A stretch of 64,000 nucleotides of DNA from Algoriphagus sp. AK58 (GTDB lineage Bacteria; Bacteroidota; Bacteroidia; Cytophagales; Cyclobacteriaceae), in the NCBI RefSeq assembly GCF_014324365.1, contig NZ_QEIG01000007.1:186001-250000 (forward strand), in the 5' to 3' direction. The notes below the pieces were generated by a model. That model made no database searches, was not told the origin of the DNA, and was given only the letters and a program-made list of their open reading frames with translations. A program made the translations under genes and the position numbers. Below are positions 25,101-34,477 of the stretch, piece by piece. Positions within the stretch are counted from its first letter, which is position 1, and every line of letters begins with the position of its first letter.

Positions 25101-27806
25101 ATCTATTGGTATTCCAAAGAAAGCATCACAGTGCATCCCTTATTGGGGGAACGAATTGATTTGGCTCATTTGTCATCCATTCAGGTCTGGCAAAATCAAT
25201 TTTCAAGTGAAAACTTGGGATTTTTGAGCGATCATAGGATTGAAGAGGAAATCGTCTTTCCTGCTGCCGGATTTATTGAAATGGCCCTTCAGATAGCTGA
25301 AGAATCCGGTATCCTTCACTCTCATAATTTGACTGAATTTCAATTTCTTCAAAAGATGGTTTTGAGGGAAGAGGGAGCCACTTCGGTTCAGGCCATACTC
25401 TCAAAGGAAAAAGAAAATGGCTTTGCCTTGAAACTTTATGCTCGTTCCGATGGAAAAGGGGATTGGATTCCCTGTGCAACTGCTAGTTATACCCCAAAGA
25501 CAGAATCCGAGGAGTTCCCTACTTTTTCAAAAGTCATTCAAGAGATTTTCAATAAAGACGGGGTGAGGGAATTTTCCAAAGCACAGTTCTATGAAACACT
25601 GTCCCTTATCGGGTTAAGCTATGGAGAATCGTTTAAAGGTGTAGAGCAAATTTGGAGAAATGGGAATGAGGTGTTAAGTCGAATCAATTTACCTAGCTCC
25701 CTTCAATATGAAATCGCTGCATTTCACATTCACCCTTCATTACTCGACTCTTGTTTACAAGTATTGGCCGGTTTTGTGTTTGAGTCTAGCGATACTCCTC
25801 TTTTCATTCCTTCGGCATGTAAGGAACTTCGATTTTTCACAAAGCCCGATGGCCCCTTGTGGAGTCATGCAAAGCTCAGGTCAGGTTCCTCTTTAGGACC
25901 ATTAGGGCTAGAGGCGGATTTGAGTGTTTTCGACGAAAGCGGGAATCTTGTTCTTGAACTTTTCGGATTGGAGTTGCGACAAGTTGCAAGAATGAAATCT
26001 TGGAAGCCGACAAGAAAGGATACTTGGTTTTACCAATTGAGTTGGGAAAAGAAAAGTGAACTGGATTTATCCACTCCACTTAAAGGCAAAAAAAGAAATT
26101 GGTTGATTTTTGCTGATTCCGAAGGATTGGGGGAATTACTGGCCCAGGAACTTCAGGCAAGAGGGGACTCCTGTTTTCTTTGGCATTGGGAAAATGAGAT
26201 TGACTTGGGAGAAGAAGAAATTCTTCGAAAAATCGAAGGCATCCTCTCCGAAATACCATCCTCTTTGGATGGAGTGGTTCACTTATGGAGTCTTTCCATC
26301 CCTATGCAATTCTCTGATTCCCACGGGAAGGCAGATTTGCTGGGATGCAATAGTGTGCTATTTCTCCTTAAGGCCTTAGCAAACCGTTTTTCCGGATCTC
26401 CAAAGTTATTTTTAGTCACTAAAGGAGTTCATGCTGTTTTTCCCCATGAGCCGATTTCTGTAGAGCAATCACCCATTTGGGGCTTGGGAAAGGTGATCAG
26501 TTTCGAACTCCCAGAGCTCAAATGCACAAGAATTGATTTGGATTACTTCTATTCCTCCTTTGATTCTTTGCCTGAACTTGTCAGACAGATTTCTCAGGAT
26601 GATCCCGAGGATCAAATTGCGTTTCGTTCAGGAGAGCGATATGTCCTCCGCCTTAAGCCGTTCTGGCCTGAGGCGAAGATCGGGCTTTCCGGAACTGCCT
26701 TTCGCTCAGACAAAACCTACCTGATTACGGGAGGACTTGGGGGATTGGGCCTTGTAATCGCAAAGTGGATGGTCAAAAAAGGCGCAAGGCGACTGGTATT
26801 GGTAGGGAGAAGCGAACCCTCTCCAGCTACTTTGAAGATTCTTGATACCATGCATGAATCCGGAGCGGAGGTGATAGTGGCTCAGGCGGATGTCAGTGAT
26901 TTTGCTCAGATGGAATCCTTGTTTGATAAAATGGGAGAGCATTTACCTCCACTTGCAGGAGTGATTCATGCGGCAGGGTTGTTGGATGATGGAGCCCTCG
27001 TAAATCTTACTGCCGAACGAATGAAGAGTGTCATGGCGCCGAAAGTAAGAGGTACCTGGAATTTACACCAGTTGACAGCAAGCACGAGCTTGGATTTTTT
27101 TGTTTTGTTTTCCTCTGCTGTTTCTGTTTTGGGATCCCCAGGACAGGGGAATTATGCCGCAGGAAGTGCCTATCTGGATGCCATGGCAAATTATCGCCGC
27201 CAACTCAAATTGCCAGCTATCAGCATCAATTGGGGACCATGGGCAGAGGTAGGCTTGGCTGCCGAGGTGACTGAGAAATTGCAGGAACAAAATTCTTCCA
27301 CTCAACATCTAGTTAAGGTAATAGAGATTGATCAAGGGCTTGAAATCCTTGAGTTTCTACTTAAGGAAGATGTAGCACAAGTGGCGGTGGTGCCTTTCGA
27401 TTTGGAAAATTTGCTTGCTTTATATCCTACTGCCGCGAGTATGCCCTTTTTTGAAGATGTGGGAGGAAAGCAAACTCATGTGGCACGACTTTATGCCAGG
27501 CCTAATCTCAGACAGGAATACGTAGCACCGAGAACAGAAGTGGAGAGCAAACTTGCAGACCTTTGGCAGCAAACACTCCACATTGATAAAGTTGGGGTTC
27601 GGGATTCCTTCTTCGAACTCGGGGGAGATTCTGTTCTGGCTGCTCAGATTCTGGCGATGGTTCGGAAGACTTATGGAATCAGTATCAGTCCACAAGATGC
27701 GTTTCAGGCTTTTACGATCGAGCGGCTGTCCGATTTACTAGAGTCTGAAATGATCCGGCAAATCGAAGAGATGAGTGAAGAGGAAGCAAAAAAAAGACTT
27801 TCTTAA
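22155..27806 (+). CDS. Type I polyketide synthase, one module: ACP-KS-AT-DH-KR-ACP, 1883 aa
   Basis: Domains by residue: ACP ~1-78 (Ser38 in GLSSRD), KS ~95-520 (Cys265 in DTACSSS, then HGTGT and KTNIGHLEAAAG), AT ~625-930 (Ser717 in GHSMGE; the specificity loop reads VASH, more like methylmalonyl-type than the HAFH of malonyl-type, yet undecided), DH ~985-1290 (His1027), KR ~1300-1720 including its structural half (TGGLGGLG at 1525-1532, Tyr1667), ACP ~1780-1870 (Ser1826 in GGDS). No enoyl reductase and no thioesterase. The DH motif H-x3-G-x4-P reads HRIEEEIVFP, with Glu for Gly. The expected act is one extension of a FAAL-loaded fatty acid to a beta-hydroxy or 2-enoyl chain. NRPS follows after 15 bases. 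Confidence 0.95.
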   Translation: MDSRKIQDWLVSQLAEQLELPPSEINIHEPFSNYGLSSRDLVTLSGDLEEWLGRRLSPSLAYEYPSILLLSNHLADDRDVDGLSKNTESFGESKEPIAIIGMSCRFPGANDLESFWKLILNGVDAISEIPEDRWPKQAYFNPDPLAPGKSISKWGGFLEHVDQFDPFFFGISPNEAKQMDPQQRLLLELSYEALDHAGQNIEQLEGSRTGVFIGISVNEYSQFQLENLAGISGLSGTGSALSVAANRISYFFNLKGPSMAIDTACSSSLTALHLACQSLRNGETSMALAGGVNVILSPAHSIAFTKAGVLASDGRCKTFDANADGYVRGEGGGVVVLKKLSDALEEGDQILALIAGSAVAQDGRTNGLMAPNRESQEALLREAYRVAGVSPNRVQYVEAHGTGTLLGDSMEAAAIGTVIGLQQKDSKCSIGSVKTNIGHLEAAAGIAGLIKVVLSMQHRIIPPSLHFHQPNPHIPFESLNLQVQTEAKPWPVIPGQSIAGISSFGFGGTNVHVVLQDWGQEIHEGEKLNESKEPIAHLIPISANSQEGLELLASEIKELVDSERMFSLRDLCSATGRRRSGNAFRMAVLAKTRVELSNSLEAFVKGHQDPSVLTGGKAPNRQPNLVFVFSGQGGQWPGMGKELLNTQPVFSQTIDEIGEIIQQDFGWSLRDLLLASPSEHPLDQIERVQPAIFAIQVALAKLWKDWGVSPDAVIGHSMGEVAAAHFSGILSLKDAIRIICIRSERLKKLKGQGAMLATDLSLDQALDYVRSHENSISIAAFNSPTSTVLSGNPKILESIKNSLEIQNRFCRWVKVDVASHSPQLEPLRAELIEALTGLEPQTSRIPFYSTVTGTLGDNLTFDANYWVDNMRKPVLFSKAVAHLLDQDYTRFIEIGPHPILLSSIQQTWKPHHSELRLLPSMRREESEREVILGTLGILYVEGNSVKWDKIYPGPSKNVSLPSIRWNKQRYWIDFIGSNSKKQIYWYSKESITVHPLLGERIDLAHLSSIQVWQNQFSSENLGFLSDHRIEEEIVFPAAGFIEMALQIAEESGILHSHNLTEFQFLQKMVLREEGATSVQAILSKEKENGFALKLYARSDGKGDWIPCATASYTPKTESEEFPTFSKVIQEIFNKDGVREFSKAQFYETLSLIGLSYGESFKGVEQIWRNGNEVLSRINLPSSLQYEIAAFHIHPSLLDSCLQVLAGFVFESSDTPLFIPSACKELRFFTKPDGPLWSHAKLRSGSSLGPLGLEADLSVFDESGNLVLELFGLELRQVARMKSWKPTRKDTWFYQLSWEKKSELDLSTPLKGKKRNWLIFADSEGLGELLAQELQARGDSCFLWHWENEIDLGEEEILRKIEGILSEIPSSLDGVVHLWSLSIPMQFSDSHGKADLLGCNSVLFLLKALANRFSGSPKLFLVTKGVHAVFPHEPISVEQSPIWGLGKVISFELPELKCTRIDLDYFYSSFDSLPELVRQISQDDPEDQIAFRSGERYVLRLKPFWPEAKIGLSGTAFRSDKTYLITGGLGGLGLVIAKWMVKKGARRLVLVGRSEPSPATLKILDTMHESGAEVIVAQADVSDFAQMESLFDKMGEHLPPLAGVIHAAGLLDDGALVNLTAERMKSVMAPKVRGTWNLHQLTASTSLDFFVLFSSAVSVLGSPGQGNYAAGSAYLDAMANYRRQLKLPAISINWGPWAEVGLAAEVTEKLQEQNSSTQHLVKVIEIDQGLEILEFLLKEDVAQVAVVPFDLENLLALYPTAASMPFFEDVGGKQTHVARLYARPNLRQEYVAPRTEVESKLADLWQQTLHIDKVGVRDSFFELGGDSVLAAQILAMVRKTYGISISPQDAFQAFTIERLSDLLESEMIRQIEEMSEEEAKKRLS

Positions 27807-27821
27807 TCCGAAACCGCGGCC

Positions 27822-30800
27822 ATGGCACCTAAGGATCTTTCCCCTGCAAAACGTGAATTATTGGAAAAATGGATGAAAGGAAAACTTCCCGATTCCGAAA
27901 AAACCGGATTAGCACGTCGTCCCTCTGGCAATTTGGTCAAGCTTTCATTTCCCCAGCAGCGTCAGTTATTTCTTGAATTACTTGAGCGTGGCACTGCTGT
28001 GAATAACCTTTCCGTGTTGCTCAAGCTTGAGGGAGGTCTCGATGTTTCAGCTTTGGAAAAAAGTGCAAACCTTATCGTGGAACGTCACGAGAATCTTCGG
28101 ACTGGTTTTGTGTTTGAGTTGGGTCTGCCATCAGCCAAAATTTGGGATCAGTTGAGCATTTCCATCCCCCTTGTCGATTTACAACACTTCGACCAAGCCA
28201 AACGGCAATCGGAGGTAAGGCGACTGGCAGAATCGGAGGTTTTGAAGCCCTTTGACTTGTCCATCGCTCCATTAATCCGAATCAAACTTTTTCAAACCGG
28301 TGAGCAGGAGTATTACTTTTTGGTGGTGGTACATCATACCATAGCTGACGGGTGGTCATTGGGTGTATTTTTAAAAGAACTCATGTTTTTTTATCAAAGA
28401 TCAAAAAGTGGTCAAAGTATAATTCTGCCCGAATTGCCGATCCAATATGCCGATTATGCCTTTTGGCAAACTTCCGAAGAAAGGCAGCGAGAATTCGAGA
28501 CCTCACTGACATACTGGGTAAAGTCCTTAGCAGGAGATCTTCCTGTTTTGGAGTTGCCTACCGACAAGAGAAGGGGATCAAGGCAAACCTTTTCAGGAGG
28601 AACCCATCGGTTTGTACTTTCTGAAGAATTGACAAAGTCATTGGAAGACTTTGGTCGAGCGGAAGACAGTACTTTATTTATGACTTTGCTGACTGCCTAT
28701 TTCCTTTTGCTATATCGGTATAGCGGTCAGAATGAAATTCTGATAGGCACCCCCATTGCCAACCGAAATCTGCCAGAGATACAGGATTTGATCGGGGTAT
28801 TCATCAATACTTTGGTACTGAGAATCTATACTTCCGGCGATCAGGGATTTCGGGAATTGCTTCGACAGGTTAGAACAACGGCCCTAGAATCCTTTGCACA
28901 TCAGGATTTGCCTTTTGAAAAACTTGTAGAAACCTTAAAGCCTAGGAGGGACCTTAGTCGGCCACCTTTGTTTCAGGTAGTTTTTAATTTTCAAAATGCA
29001 CCTTTACCAAAGCTGGAGATCGAAGGCATAAAATCGACTTTTCAGGAAATTGACCGTGGGGTATCCCAGTTTGACCTCACATTACTAATGGCTAAGGTGA
29101 ATGGACAATGCCAAGCCACTGTAGAATACAACAGCGATCTCTTTCGCTCGTCTACGATTGAAAGAATGTTCAAGTCGTATCAACTGATCCTTGAGCAAGC
29201 TTTGTTAGATCCCGAGTGTCCTGTTTCACTTTACCCTTTGCTTCTGCCTGAGGAAATAAACAGGTTGGTTCATGACCGAAATCAAACCTTTTTGGAATTT
29301 CCTAAAGACCTATGCATTCATCAACTATTTGAAAATCAAGCGGAAAAAACACCTGATGCTCTTGCAGTGATGGATGATCAACGTCAGTTGACCTATTTTG
29401 AACTCAATCAGCATGCAAATACTCTTGCAATGAAACTCCAGGAATTGGGTGTTGGTCCAGGAGTTCGGGTTGGTGTTTTGATGAAAAGATCTTGGGAGAT
29501 TCCTGCTGTTTTGTTGGCAATTCACAAAGCAGGAGGGGCTTACGTACCCATACATACTGGATTCCCTCTCATGCGGATAGAATTTATCCTGAAGGACGCA
29601 GAGGTTAAAGTCTTATTTACCAATCTTGATACAGATCTGGCAGATCAATTGGCAGTACCGAAAATTAAGCTAAATGAAGAGAAATTTTCCCCAGCGGAGC
29701 ATCTTTCAAATCCCAATCCCAAAGCAGGACCTGACCATTTGGCATACCTAATCTACACCTCAGGATCAACAGGTACACCCAAAGGAGTGATGATTAACCA
29801 TTCTTCCTTGGTCAATTTTCTATGGTCTATGCAACAAAAGCCAGGGATCAAAACCAAAGATGTTCTTCTGGCTGTAACGGCTCTTTCTTTTGATATTGCT
29901 GCTCTGGAATTTTTTCTTCCCTTAATCGCGGGAGCTTCCTTGTTAGTAGCGAGTGAGGACAGACTCCTCAATCCTAACCTTCTCGCAGAAGCAATTGACC
30001 AGTTTGGTGTCACGGTCCTGCAGGCTACACCTGCTATGTGGCAGATTTTGTTGGACACAGGTTGGAAAGGTAATTCGGGTCTGAAAGCATTATGCGGGGG
30101 GGAGGCACTATCTGAGAGGTTAGCCGATCAGATTTTGGATAAGGTAGGAAGCTTATGGAATATGTATGGACCGACCGAAACAACTATCTGGTCTTCCGTT
30201 CAATCAGTTAAAAAAGGAAAAGGCCCGATTACTATTGGTGAACCCATCGGCAATACACAGCTTTATATTCTTGATGACCATCATCAACCCGTCCCGGTGA
30301 ATGTGGTCGGAGAATTACTCATAGGTGGACAGGGCCTTGCTCAAGGGTATCTCAACTTACCCCACTTGACGGAAGAGAAATTTGTTTGGATTTCAATCTA
30401 TGGTCAACCCAAAACTAGATTGTACAGAACAGGAGACCTTGCGCGGTATTTAGAAGATGGCTCCATTGAGGTATTAGGAAGAATGGACAGTCAACTGAAA
30501 ATTCACGGCAACCGGATTGAATTGGGAGAAATCACCAGTGTTTTATTGAAGCATCCTCGTGTGCAGGATGGAATCGTCATCAGCAACTCAGATAGCCTTG
30601 GGGCAAAAAAACTTGTGGCTTATTTTGTCCCTAAACAAAACCTGACAGCACCAAATTCTGACGAGCTTCGGGAGTTTTTAGGCAATCAGCTTCCTGAGTA
30701 TATGATTCCTGCATTTTTTATCCCTATTTCTTCCCTGCCTTTATCCACAAATGGAAAAATCGACCGAAAAGCTTTGCCAATTCCTGAGAACAAACGCCAA

Positions 30801-31049
30801 TTTTCTCAATACCTCGCACCTGGAAATGAGACAGAGCAATTATTGGTAGAGATTTGGCAAAATGTGTTAAACCTTGATAGGGTAGGCATCCAGGACAATT
30901 TCTTCGACTTGGGAGGTGCTTCAATGCAAAGTCTTCAGCTAGTTGCCAAAGCAAATATGTTCGGACTCAAAATAAGTGTCGAGAATATCTTCGAATTTCA
31001 AACCATTAAGGAGCTGTCTGAACATGTCCGAGCGATCGGTCAAAAGTAG
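27822..31049 (+). CDS. Non-ribosomal peptide synthetase module C-A(Gly)-PCP, 1075 aa
   Basis: Condensation domain ~40-440 with HHTIADG (His172 catalytic), adenylation domain ~460-960 (YTSGSTGTPKG, YGPTETT, YRTGDLA, NGKIDRK), carrier domain ~985-1070 (Ser1034 in GGAS). Specificity residues aligned by eye to GrsA positions 235-331 and 517 read D-I-L-Q-L-G-M-I-W-K, essentially the known glycine code (DILQLGLIWK). No epimerase, methyltransferase, reductase or thioesterase follows, so release must occur in trans. Likely adds glycine to the acyl chain from the PKS. Last gene of the plus unit; converges on DUF6629. Confidence 0.94.
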   Translation: MAPKDLSPAKRELLEKWMKGKLPDSEKTGLARRPSGNLVKLSFPQQRQLFLELLERGTAVNNLSVLLKLEGGLDVSALEKSANLIVERHENLRTGFVFELGLPSAKIWDQLSISIPLVDLQHFDQAKRQSEVRRLAESEVLKPFDLSIAPLIRIKLFQTGEQEYYFLVVVHHTIADGWSLGVFLKELMFFYQRSKSGQSIILPELPIQYADYAFWQTSEERQREFETSLTYWVKSLAGDLPVLELPTDKRRGSRQTFSGGTHRFVLSEELTKSLEDFGRAEDSTLFMTLLTAYFLLLYRYSGQNEILIGTPIANRNLPEIQDLIGVFINTLVLRIYTSGDQGFRELLRQVRTTALESFAHQDLPFEKLVETLKPRRDLSRPPLFQVVFNFQNAPLPKLEIEGIKSTFQEIDRGVSQFDLTLLMAKVNGQCQATVEYNSDLFRSSTIERMFKSYQLILEQALLDPECPVSLYPLLLPEEINRLVHDRNQTFLEFPKDLCIHQLFENQAEKTPDALAVMDDQRQLTYFELNQHANTLAMKLQELGVGPGVRVGVLMKRSWEIPAVLLAIHKAGGAYVPIHTGFPLMRIEFILKDAEVKVLFTNLDTDLADQLAVPKIKLNEEKFSPAEHLSNPNPKAGPDHLAYLIYTSGSTGTPKGVMINHSSLVNFLWSMQQKPGIKTKDVLLAVTALSFDIAALEFFLPLIAGASLLVASEDRLLNPNLLAEAIDQFGVTVLQATPAMWQILLDTGWKGNSGLKALCGGEALSERLADQILDKVGSLWNMYGPTETTIWSSVQSVKKGKGPITIGEPIGNTQLYILDDHHQPVPVNVVGELLIGGQGLAQGYLNLPHLTEEKFVWISIYGQPKTRLYRTGDLARYLEDGSIEVLGRMDSQLKIHGNRIELGEITSVLLKHPRVQDGIVISNSDSLGAKKLVAYFVPKQNLTAPNSDELREFLGNQLPEYMIPAFFIPISSLPLSTNGKIDRKALPIPENKRQFSQYLAPGNETEQLLVEIWQNVLNLDRVGIQDNFFDLGGASMQSLQLVAKANMFGLKISVENIFEFQTIKELSEHVRAIGQK

Positions 31050-31089
31050 AAAACAGTTTGGCGAGGTGTACGGGATTAAAGGGCAGTTT

Positions 31090-31758
31090 CTAAAGCAAGT
31101 TGATTTTTTTGACTATTGCTGCTTTTTGGGATTTATTGGAAAGAACAACGAGGATGACCAACAAGCTTAAAATGGCTGCAAAAAAGCACCATACAGAAAT
31201 CAAATAATTCGTAAAAAAAAGGTAACTGACGGCTAATGATCCCATCATCGCTGAAGCCACTAACTTTGTGTATCGCAAGGTGGAAAGAAACGGGGTAACG
31301 GCAATAAGGACAAAATTGAACGGTTTCAATATTTCCAAATGTGGAAAATCCCTGTAGTATCGGATATGATGGCTCTCCACTACTGCAGAAATATCATAGG
31401 TCAATAAGCAATAGAACATATAAATTGAAGTGGCCAAGCCAAGAATTAATAAATAGAATAAAAATTTCTTTCGTGAAGGAGAAGTTTCCATTGACCAAAA
31501 AATCCAAGGAACCCAAATCGGCCAGATAGGCTGTGAAACTAAAGAGTAACCATAGAGCCCGAATTTATACCAAGATTCAAAATCAGGATTGGTCAGGGAC
31601 AACCACAAGAAGCCTTCTGCAAATTGGTGGAAACTAAAAAGAAGCGGAGTAGAGGCAAATGGGAGCATACCACGCGACTCCGTTTTTTTGATTGAATAAT
31701 AGGCAGGTCCAAGCAAGCCTGCCCCGACTGCAATACTGGCGGTGGCTGAGAAACACAT
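31090..31758 (-). CDS. DUF6629 family membrane protein, 222 aa
   Basis: Begins MCFSATASIAVGAGLLGPAY, the signature opening of DUF6629, and has about seven hydrophobic segments. Function is unknown. It is the last gene of the leftward unit, 44 bases after oleD, so it may belong to the biosynthetic cluster (for example membrane placement or export) or just share the transcript. Confidence 0.75.
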   Translation of the reverse strand: MCFSATASIAVGAGLLGPAYYSIKKTESRGMLPFASTPLLFSFHQFAEGFLWLSLTNPDFESWYKFGLYGYSLVSQPIWPIWVPWIFWSMETSPSRKKFLFYLLILGLATSIYMFYCLLTYDISAVVESHHIRYYRDFPHLEILKPFNFVLIAVTPFLSTLRYTKLVASAMMGSLAVSYLFFTNYLISVWCFFAAILSLLVILVVLSNKSQKAAIVKKINLL

Positions 31759-31802
31759 GCTTTTGGTACAGTTGGGTTTAACATGAAAAACTCCAAATCA
31801 AT

Positions 31803-32834
31803 TTAATCATTATATAGGATATTCTCATTGGTCTCACGGTCATTTTTGGCTGTATACCAAGCTGTTAATCTTTTGAGGCCCTCTTCGAAGGTAATCTCAG
31901 GTCTATAACCGAAATCTCTTTTTGCCGCTGAAATATCATACCAGTGAGGAGTTGAAAGTTGTTGTGCTAGAAACAAAGTGAGGATCGGCTCTTTTTGTAC
32001 TCCGAATAATTGATAGGAGGCTTCTAAAATCCTACCTGAAATCCGAGCAAGAATGGGAGAAAGACGTTTAGTTACCGGGGCATATCCTCCTACGCCTATA
32101 AGACTGTTCATAAAGTCTTCAAGAGGGATTGGCTCATCTTGAGAAATAAAATAGGTTTTGCCTTCCACCGGTTTTGGGTTTCGAATCAGTTGGTCCAAAG
32201 CCTGAATGTGTGCTTTTGCGGCATTTTCTATATAGATGGTATCTACCAGATTAGGCGATTTGCCGAGTATTCTCAGGTTTCCTTTTTTGGCTTTTTCAAG
32301 TAGACGAGGTAGAAAATGGCAGTCTTCAGGCCCCCAGATCAAATGGGGGCGCAAGCAGACTGTTTTCAGATTTTCGTCGTTGGCAGACATGACCAGGATT
32401 TCTGCCAAGGCCTTGGTTTTTGGATACCAAGCGCTGTACTTATTCGGATAGGGGAGACTTTCATTTTTACCTTCCGAGCCTTTTCCATCAAAAATTACAC
32501 TTGGGGAACTGGTAAAAACCAGATTTCGAATTCCCGATTCCCGGCAGGCTTTTAACACATTTTCGGTTCCTACCACATTGGTTAGGAAAAAATCTTGGTA
32601 CTTCCCCCATATTCCGGTTTTTGCACCCACATGAATGACACCTTCGCATCCAAGCATTGCATCTTTCAAACGTTGGAAATCTGCCAGATCGCCTTGAATA
32701 TGGTTTACCTGAAGGGACTCCATTTCCGGATGTTTGCCTCTGGAAAAGGTGACCACCGAATGTCCGTAAGAACAAAGTTGGCGCACAATAGCAAGTCCTA
32801 AGAAACCGGTTCCACCGGTGACCAAGAGTTTCAT
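31803..32834 (-). CDS. oleD: OleD-type NAD(P)-dependent 2-alkyl-3-ketoacid reductase, 343 aa
   Basis: Extended SDR of the 3-beta-HSD group: MKLLVTGGTGFLGLAIVRQL nucleotide-binding start, VFTSSPSVIFDG strand and catalytic YPKTK (Tyr-x3-Lys). In the olefin pathway OleD reduces the beta-keto acid made by OleA. I choose the ATG 32832-32834, which gives an ATGA overlap with oleC; a longer frame starts at 32855. The assignment rests on family and on adjacency to oleC and oleB. Confidence 0.88.
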   Translation of the reverse strand: MKLLVTGGTGFLGLAIVRQLCSYGHSVVTFSRGKHPEMESLQVNHIQGDLADFQRLKDAMLGCEGVIHVGAKTGIWGKYQDFFLTNVVGTENVLKACRESGIRNLVFTSSPSVIFDGKGSEGKNESLPYPNKYSAWYPKTKALAEILVMSANDENLKTVCLRPHLIWGPEDCHFLPRLLEKAKKGNLRILGKSPNLVDTIYIENAAKAHIQALDQLIRNPKPVEGKTYFISQDEPIPLEDFMNSLIGVGGYAPVTKRLSPILARISGRILEASYQLFGVQKEPILTLFLAQQLSTPHWYDISAAKRDFGYRPEITFEEGLKRLTAWYTAKNDRETNENILYND

Positions 32835-34477
32835 TTCAGTTTCATTTTCGCCCAATCCGCCAATTGTTCCCTTGCAATTTTTGTGTTGTGCCGGAAGTCA
32901 ACAGGAAATTCCGGATGAAAAAGCACCACTTTGACAGGCCTAGTAATTGGCTTTTTTTGCGCCAAGCTCAACAGTTCTCTTTTAAGTCTGTCCAAGTCAA
33001 TTGATTTAAGATTCTTTTCCGTCTCCACGCATAGGACGGCTTTCTTTTCTACTCCGACCAAGGCTGTTCGAAAAACCTGGGGATGCTTGTTAAAAATTTG
33101 TTCGCATTGGACAGAAAACAGGACTTGATCATCGGTGACTACGCGGTGAGATTTTCTTCCACAAAACCATAGATTCCCTTCTTCGTCCAAATAGCCCAGG
33201 TCCCCCATTCTATGACGTATCTCACTCCCATCCTTTATTTTAGCCAGCCTGTTAGATTGCTCTCTGTTAAAGTAACTTCGGGTTACGTTTGGGCCTTTTG
33301 CAACAATTTCACCGACTTCCCCAAGAGGTAATTTTAGATCATCCGACCATTCGGGGATTTCCTCATCACTAATTTTAATAATGGCTATCTCTACACTTTT
33401 CAAAGGCTTGCCTACACAGATTCCCGCTCCATTTTCGGTTTTCTCTTTTTTCTCCCCAAGTATTTCGTGACTGCCGATTTTGGTCAAGGGCATAGACTCT
33501 GTGGCTCCATAGGGGGTGAAAATTTGAGTTTCGGGGTTTAGCATTGAAGAAAAGCGCATCAATGCCTTGTTGGAGGCAGGTCCACCTGCCGAGATGACTC
33601 TTTTTAATGTCGGGAGTTTGATTCCATGGGCTTTTCCATACCTGCCAACGGCATCAATGAGTGCCGGTGAGCCAAACAAATTCGTAATACCAAACTGTAT
33701 GACAGGGCCAATAATATGGCATGGGTTCACCTTTGCCGGTTTGGAGGGATTCATATCCGGAATAATGCTGCTCATTCCCAATCCAGGATTAAAAAGGGCA
33801 AAAGGGGGAAAAGTAGGCATATCGATTTCACCCGGCGAAAAATCAAAGGTAGATCGGATAATATCCAATTGGGCCTTGAAATTTCCATGGGTATAGACAA
33901 CGCCTTTTGGGACTCCAGTCGAGCCGCTAGTAAAAATAATGGCGGCTATATCTTCTGATCTTGCATCGAAAAATGGTCTTTCTTGGTCATTCTGATAGGA
34001 CTTATGGATTGAATTAAAACTTTTTCCACCCCAGAATAATCTTGGACCAATTGTTACCGTTTTATGGATGGATTTTTTTCCCCACCCAAAGATCACGCGT
34101 GCAAGGTGAGCCATGGGTATTCCGATAAATCCTTCCGGATCAACTTCCGAAATGCACTTTTTCAAATTTCTTAGTCCCGTTCCTGGATCGATGAAAACTG
34201 GGATGATGCCCGTTTGAAGCATCCCAAAGCTGAGTGTAAAAAAGTTAAAACCCGGAGGTACCATCAGGACTACTTTGTCTCCTCTTTGAAATCCGGCTTC
34301 GAGCAATCCTCTACCCACTTGGGCAGTTTGTTGAGCCAGTTCTTTAAAAGAGATTTTTTGGTACTGGGTAATTCCGTTTTTATCAAGGCTGTTTCTTTTT
34401 GGAAAAGCAATGGCTAGCAAATCGGGGTGAGTTTTTGCCCTTTCAAAAAGAGCGGCAGTAAGGTTAAAGCTTTCCAT
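32831..34477 (-). CDS. oleC: OleC-type beta-lactone synthetase (AMP-dependent), 548 aa
   Basis: AMP-binding superfamily with FTSGSTGVPKGVVYTHG (~177-193) and TPYGATES. The OleC-specific stretch is clear: PVFIDPGTGLRNLKKCISEV followed by FIGIPMAHLARVIFGWGKKS. OleC converts a beta-hydroxy acid to a beta-lactone via an acyl-adenylate, and does not form a CoA ester. Overlaps oleB by 14 bases and oleD by 4. Some databases label this group as fatty-acid-CoA ligase. Confidence 0.9.
   Translation of the reverse strand: MESFNLTAALFERAKTHPDLLAIAFPKRNSLDKNGITQYQKISFKELAQQTAQVGRGLLEAGFQRGDKVVLMVPPGFNFFTLSFGMLQTGIIPVFIDPGTGLRNLKKCISEVDPEGFIGIPMAHLARVIFGWGKKSIHKTVTIGPRLFWGGKSFNSIHKSYQNDQERPFFDARSEDIAAIIFTSGSTGVPKGVVYTHGNFKAQLDIIRSTFDFSPGEIDMPTFPPFALFNPGLGMSSIIPDMNPSKPAKVNPCHIIGPVIQFGITNLFGSPALIDAVGRYGKAHGIKLPTLKRVISAGGPASNKALMRFSSMLNPETQIFTPYGATESMPLTKIGSHEILGEKKEKTENGAGICVGKPLKSVEIAIIKISDEEIPEWSDDLKLPLGEVGEIVAKGPNVTRSYFNREQSNRLAKIKDGSEIRHRMGDLGYLDEEGNLWFCGRKSHRVVTDDQVLFSVQCEQIFNKHPQVFRTALVGVEKKAVLCVETEKNLKSIDLDRLKRELLSLAQKKPITRPVKVVLFHPEFPVDFRHNTKIAREQLADWAKMKLK

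Noticed and set aside
26000..26650. Possible enoyl reductase in the PKS between DH and KR
   Set aside because: The stretch lacks the NADPH loop of ER and matches the structural half of the KR domain.
32831..34477. Fatty-acid-CoA ligase for chain activation
   Set aside because: The OleC-specific DPGTGLRNLKKCI and HLARVIFGW segments are present and it is adjacent to oleB and oleD; the FAAL already supplies chain activation.
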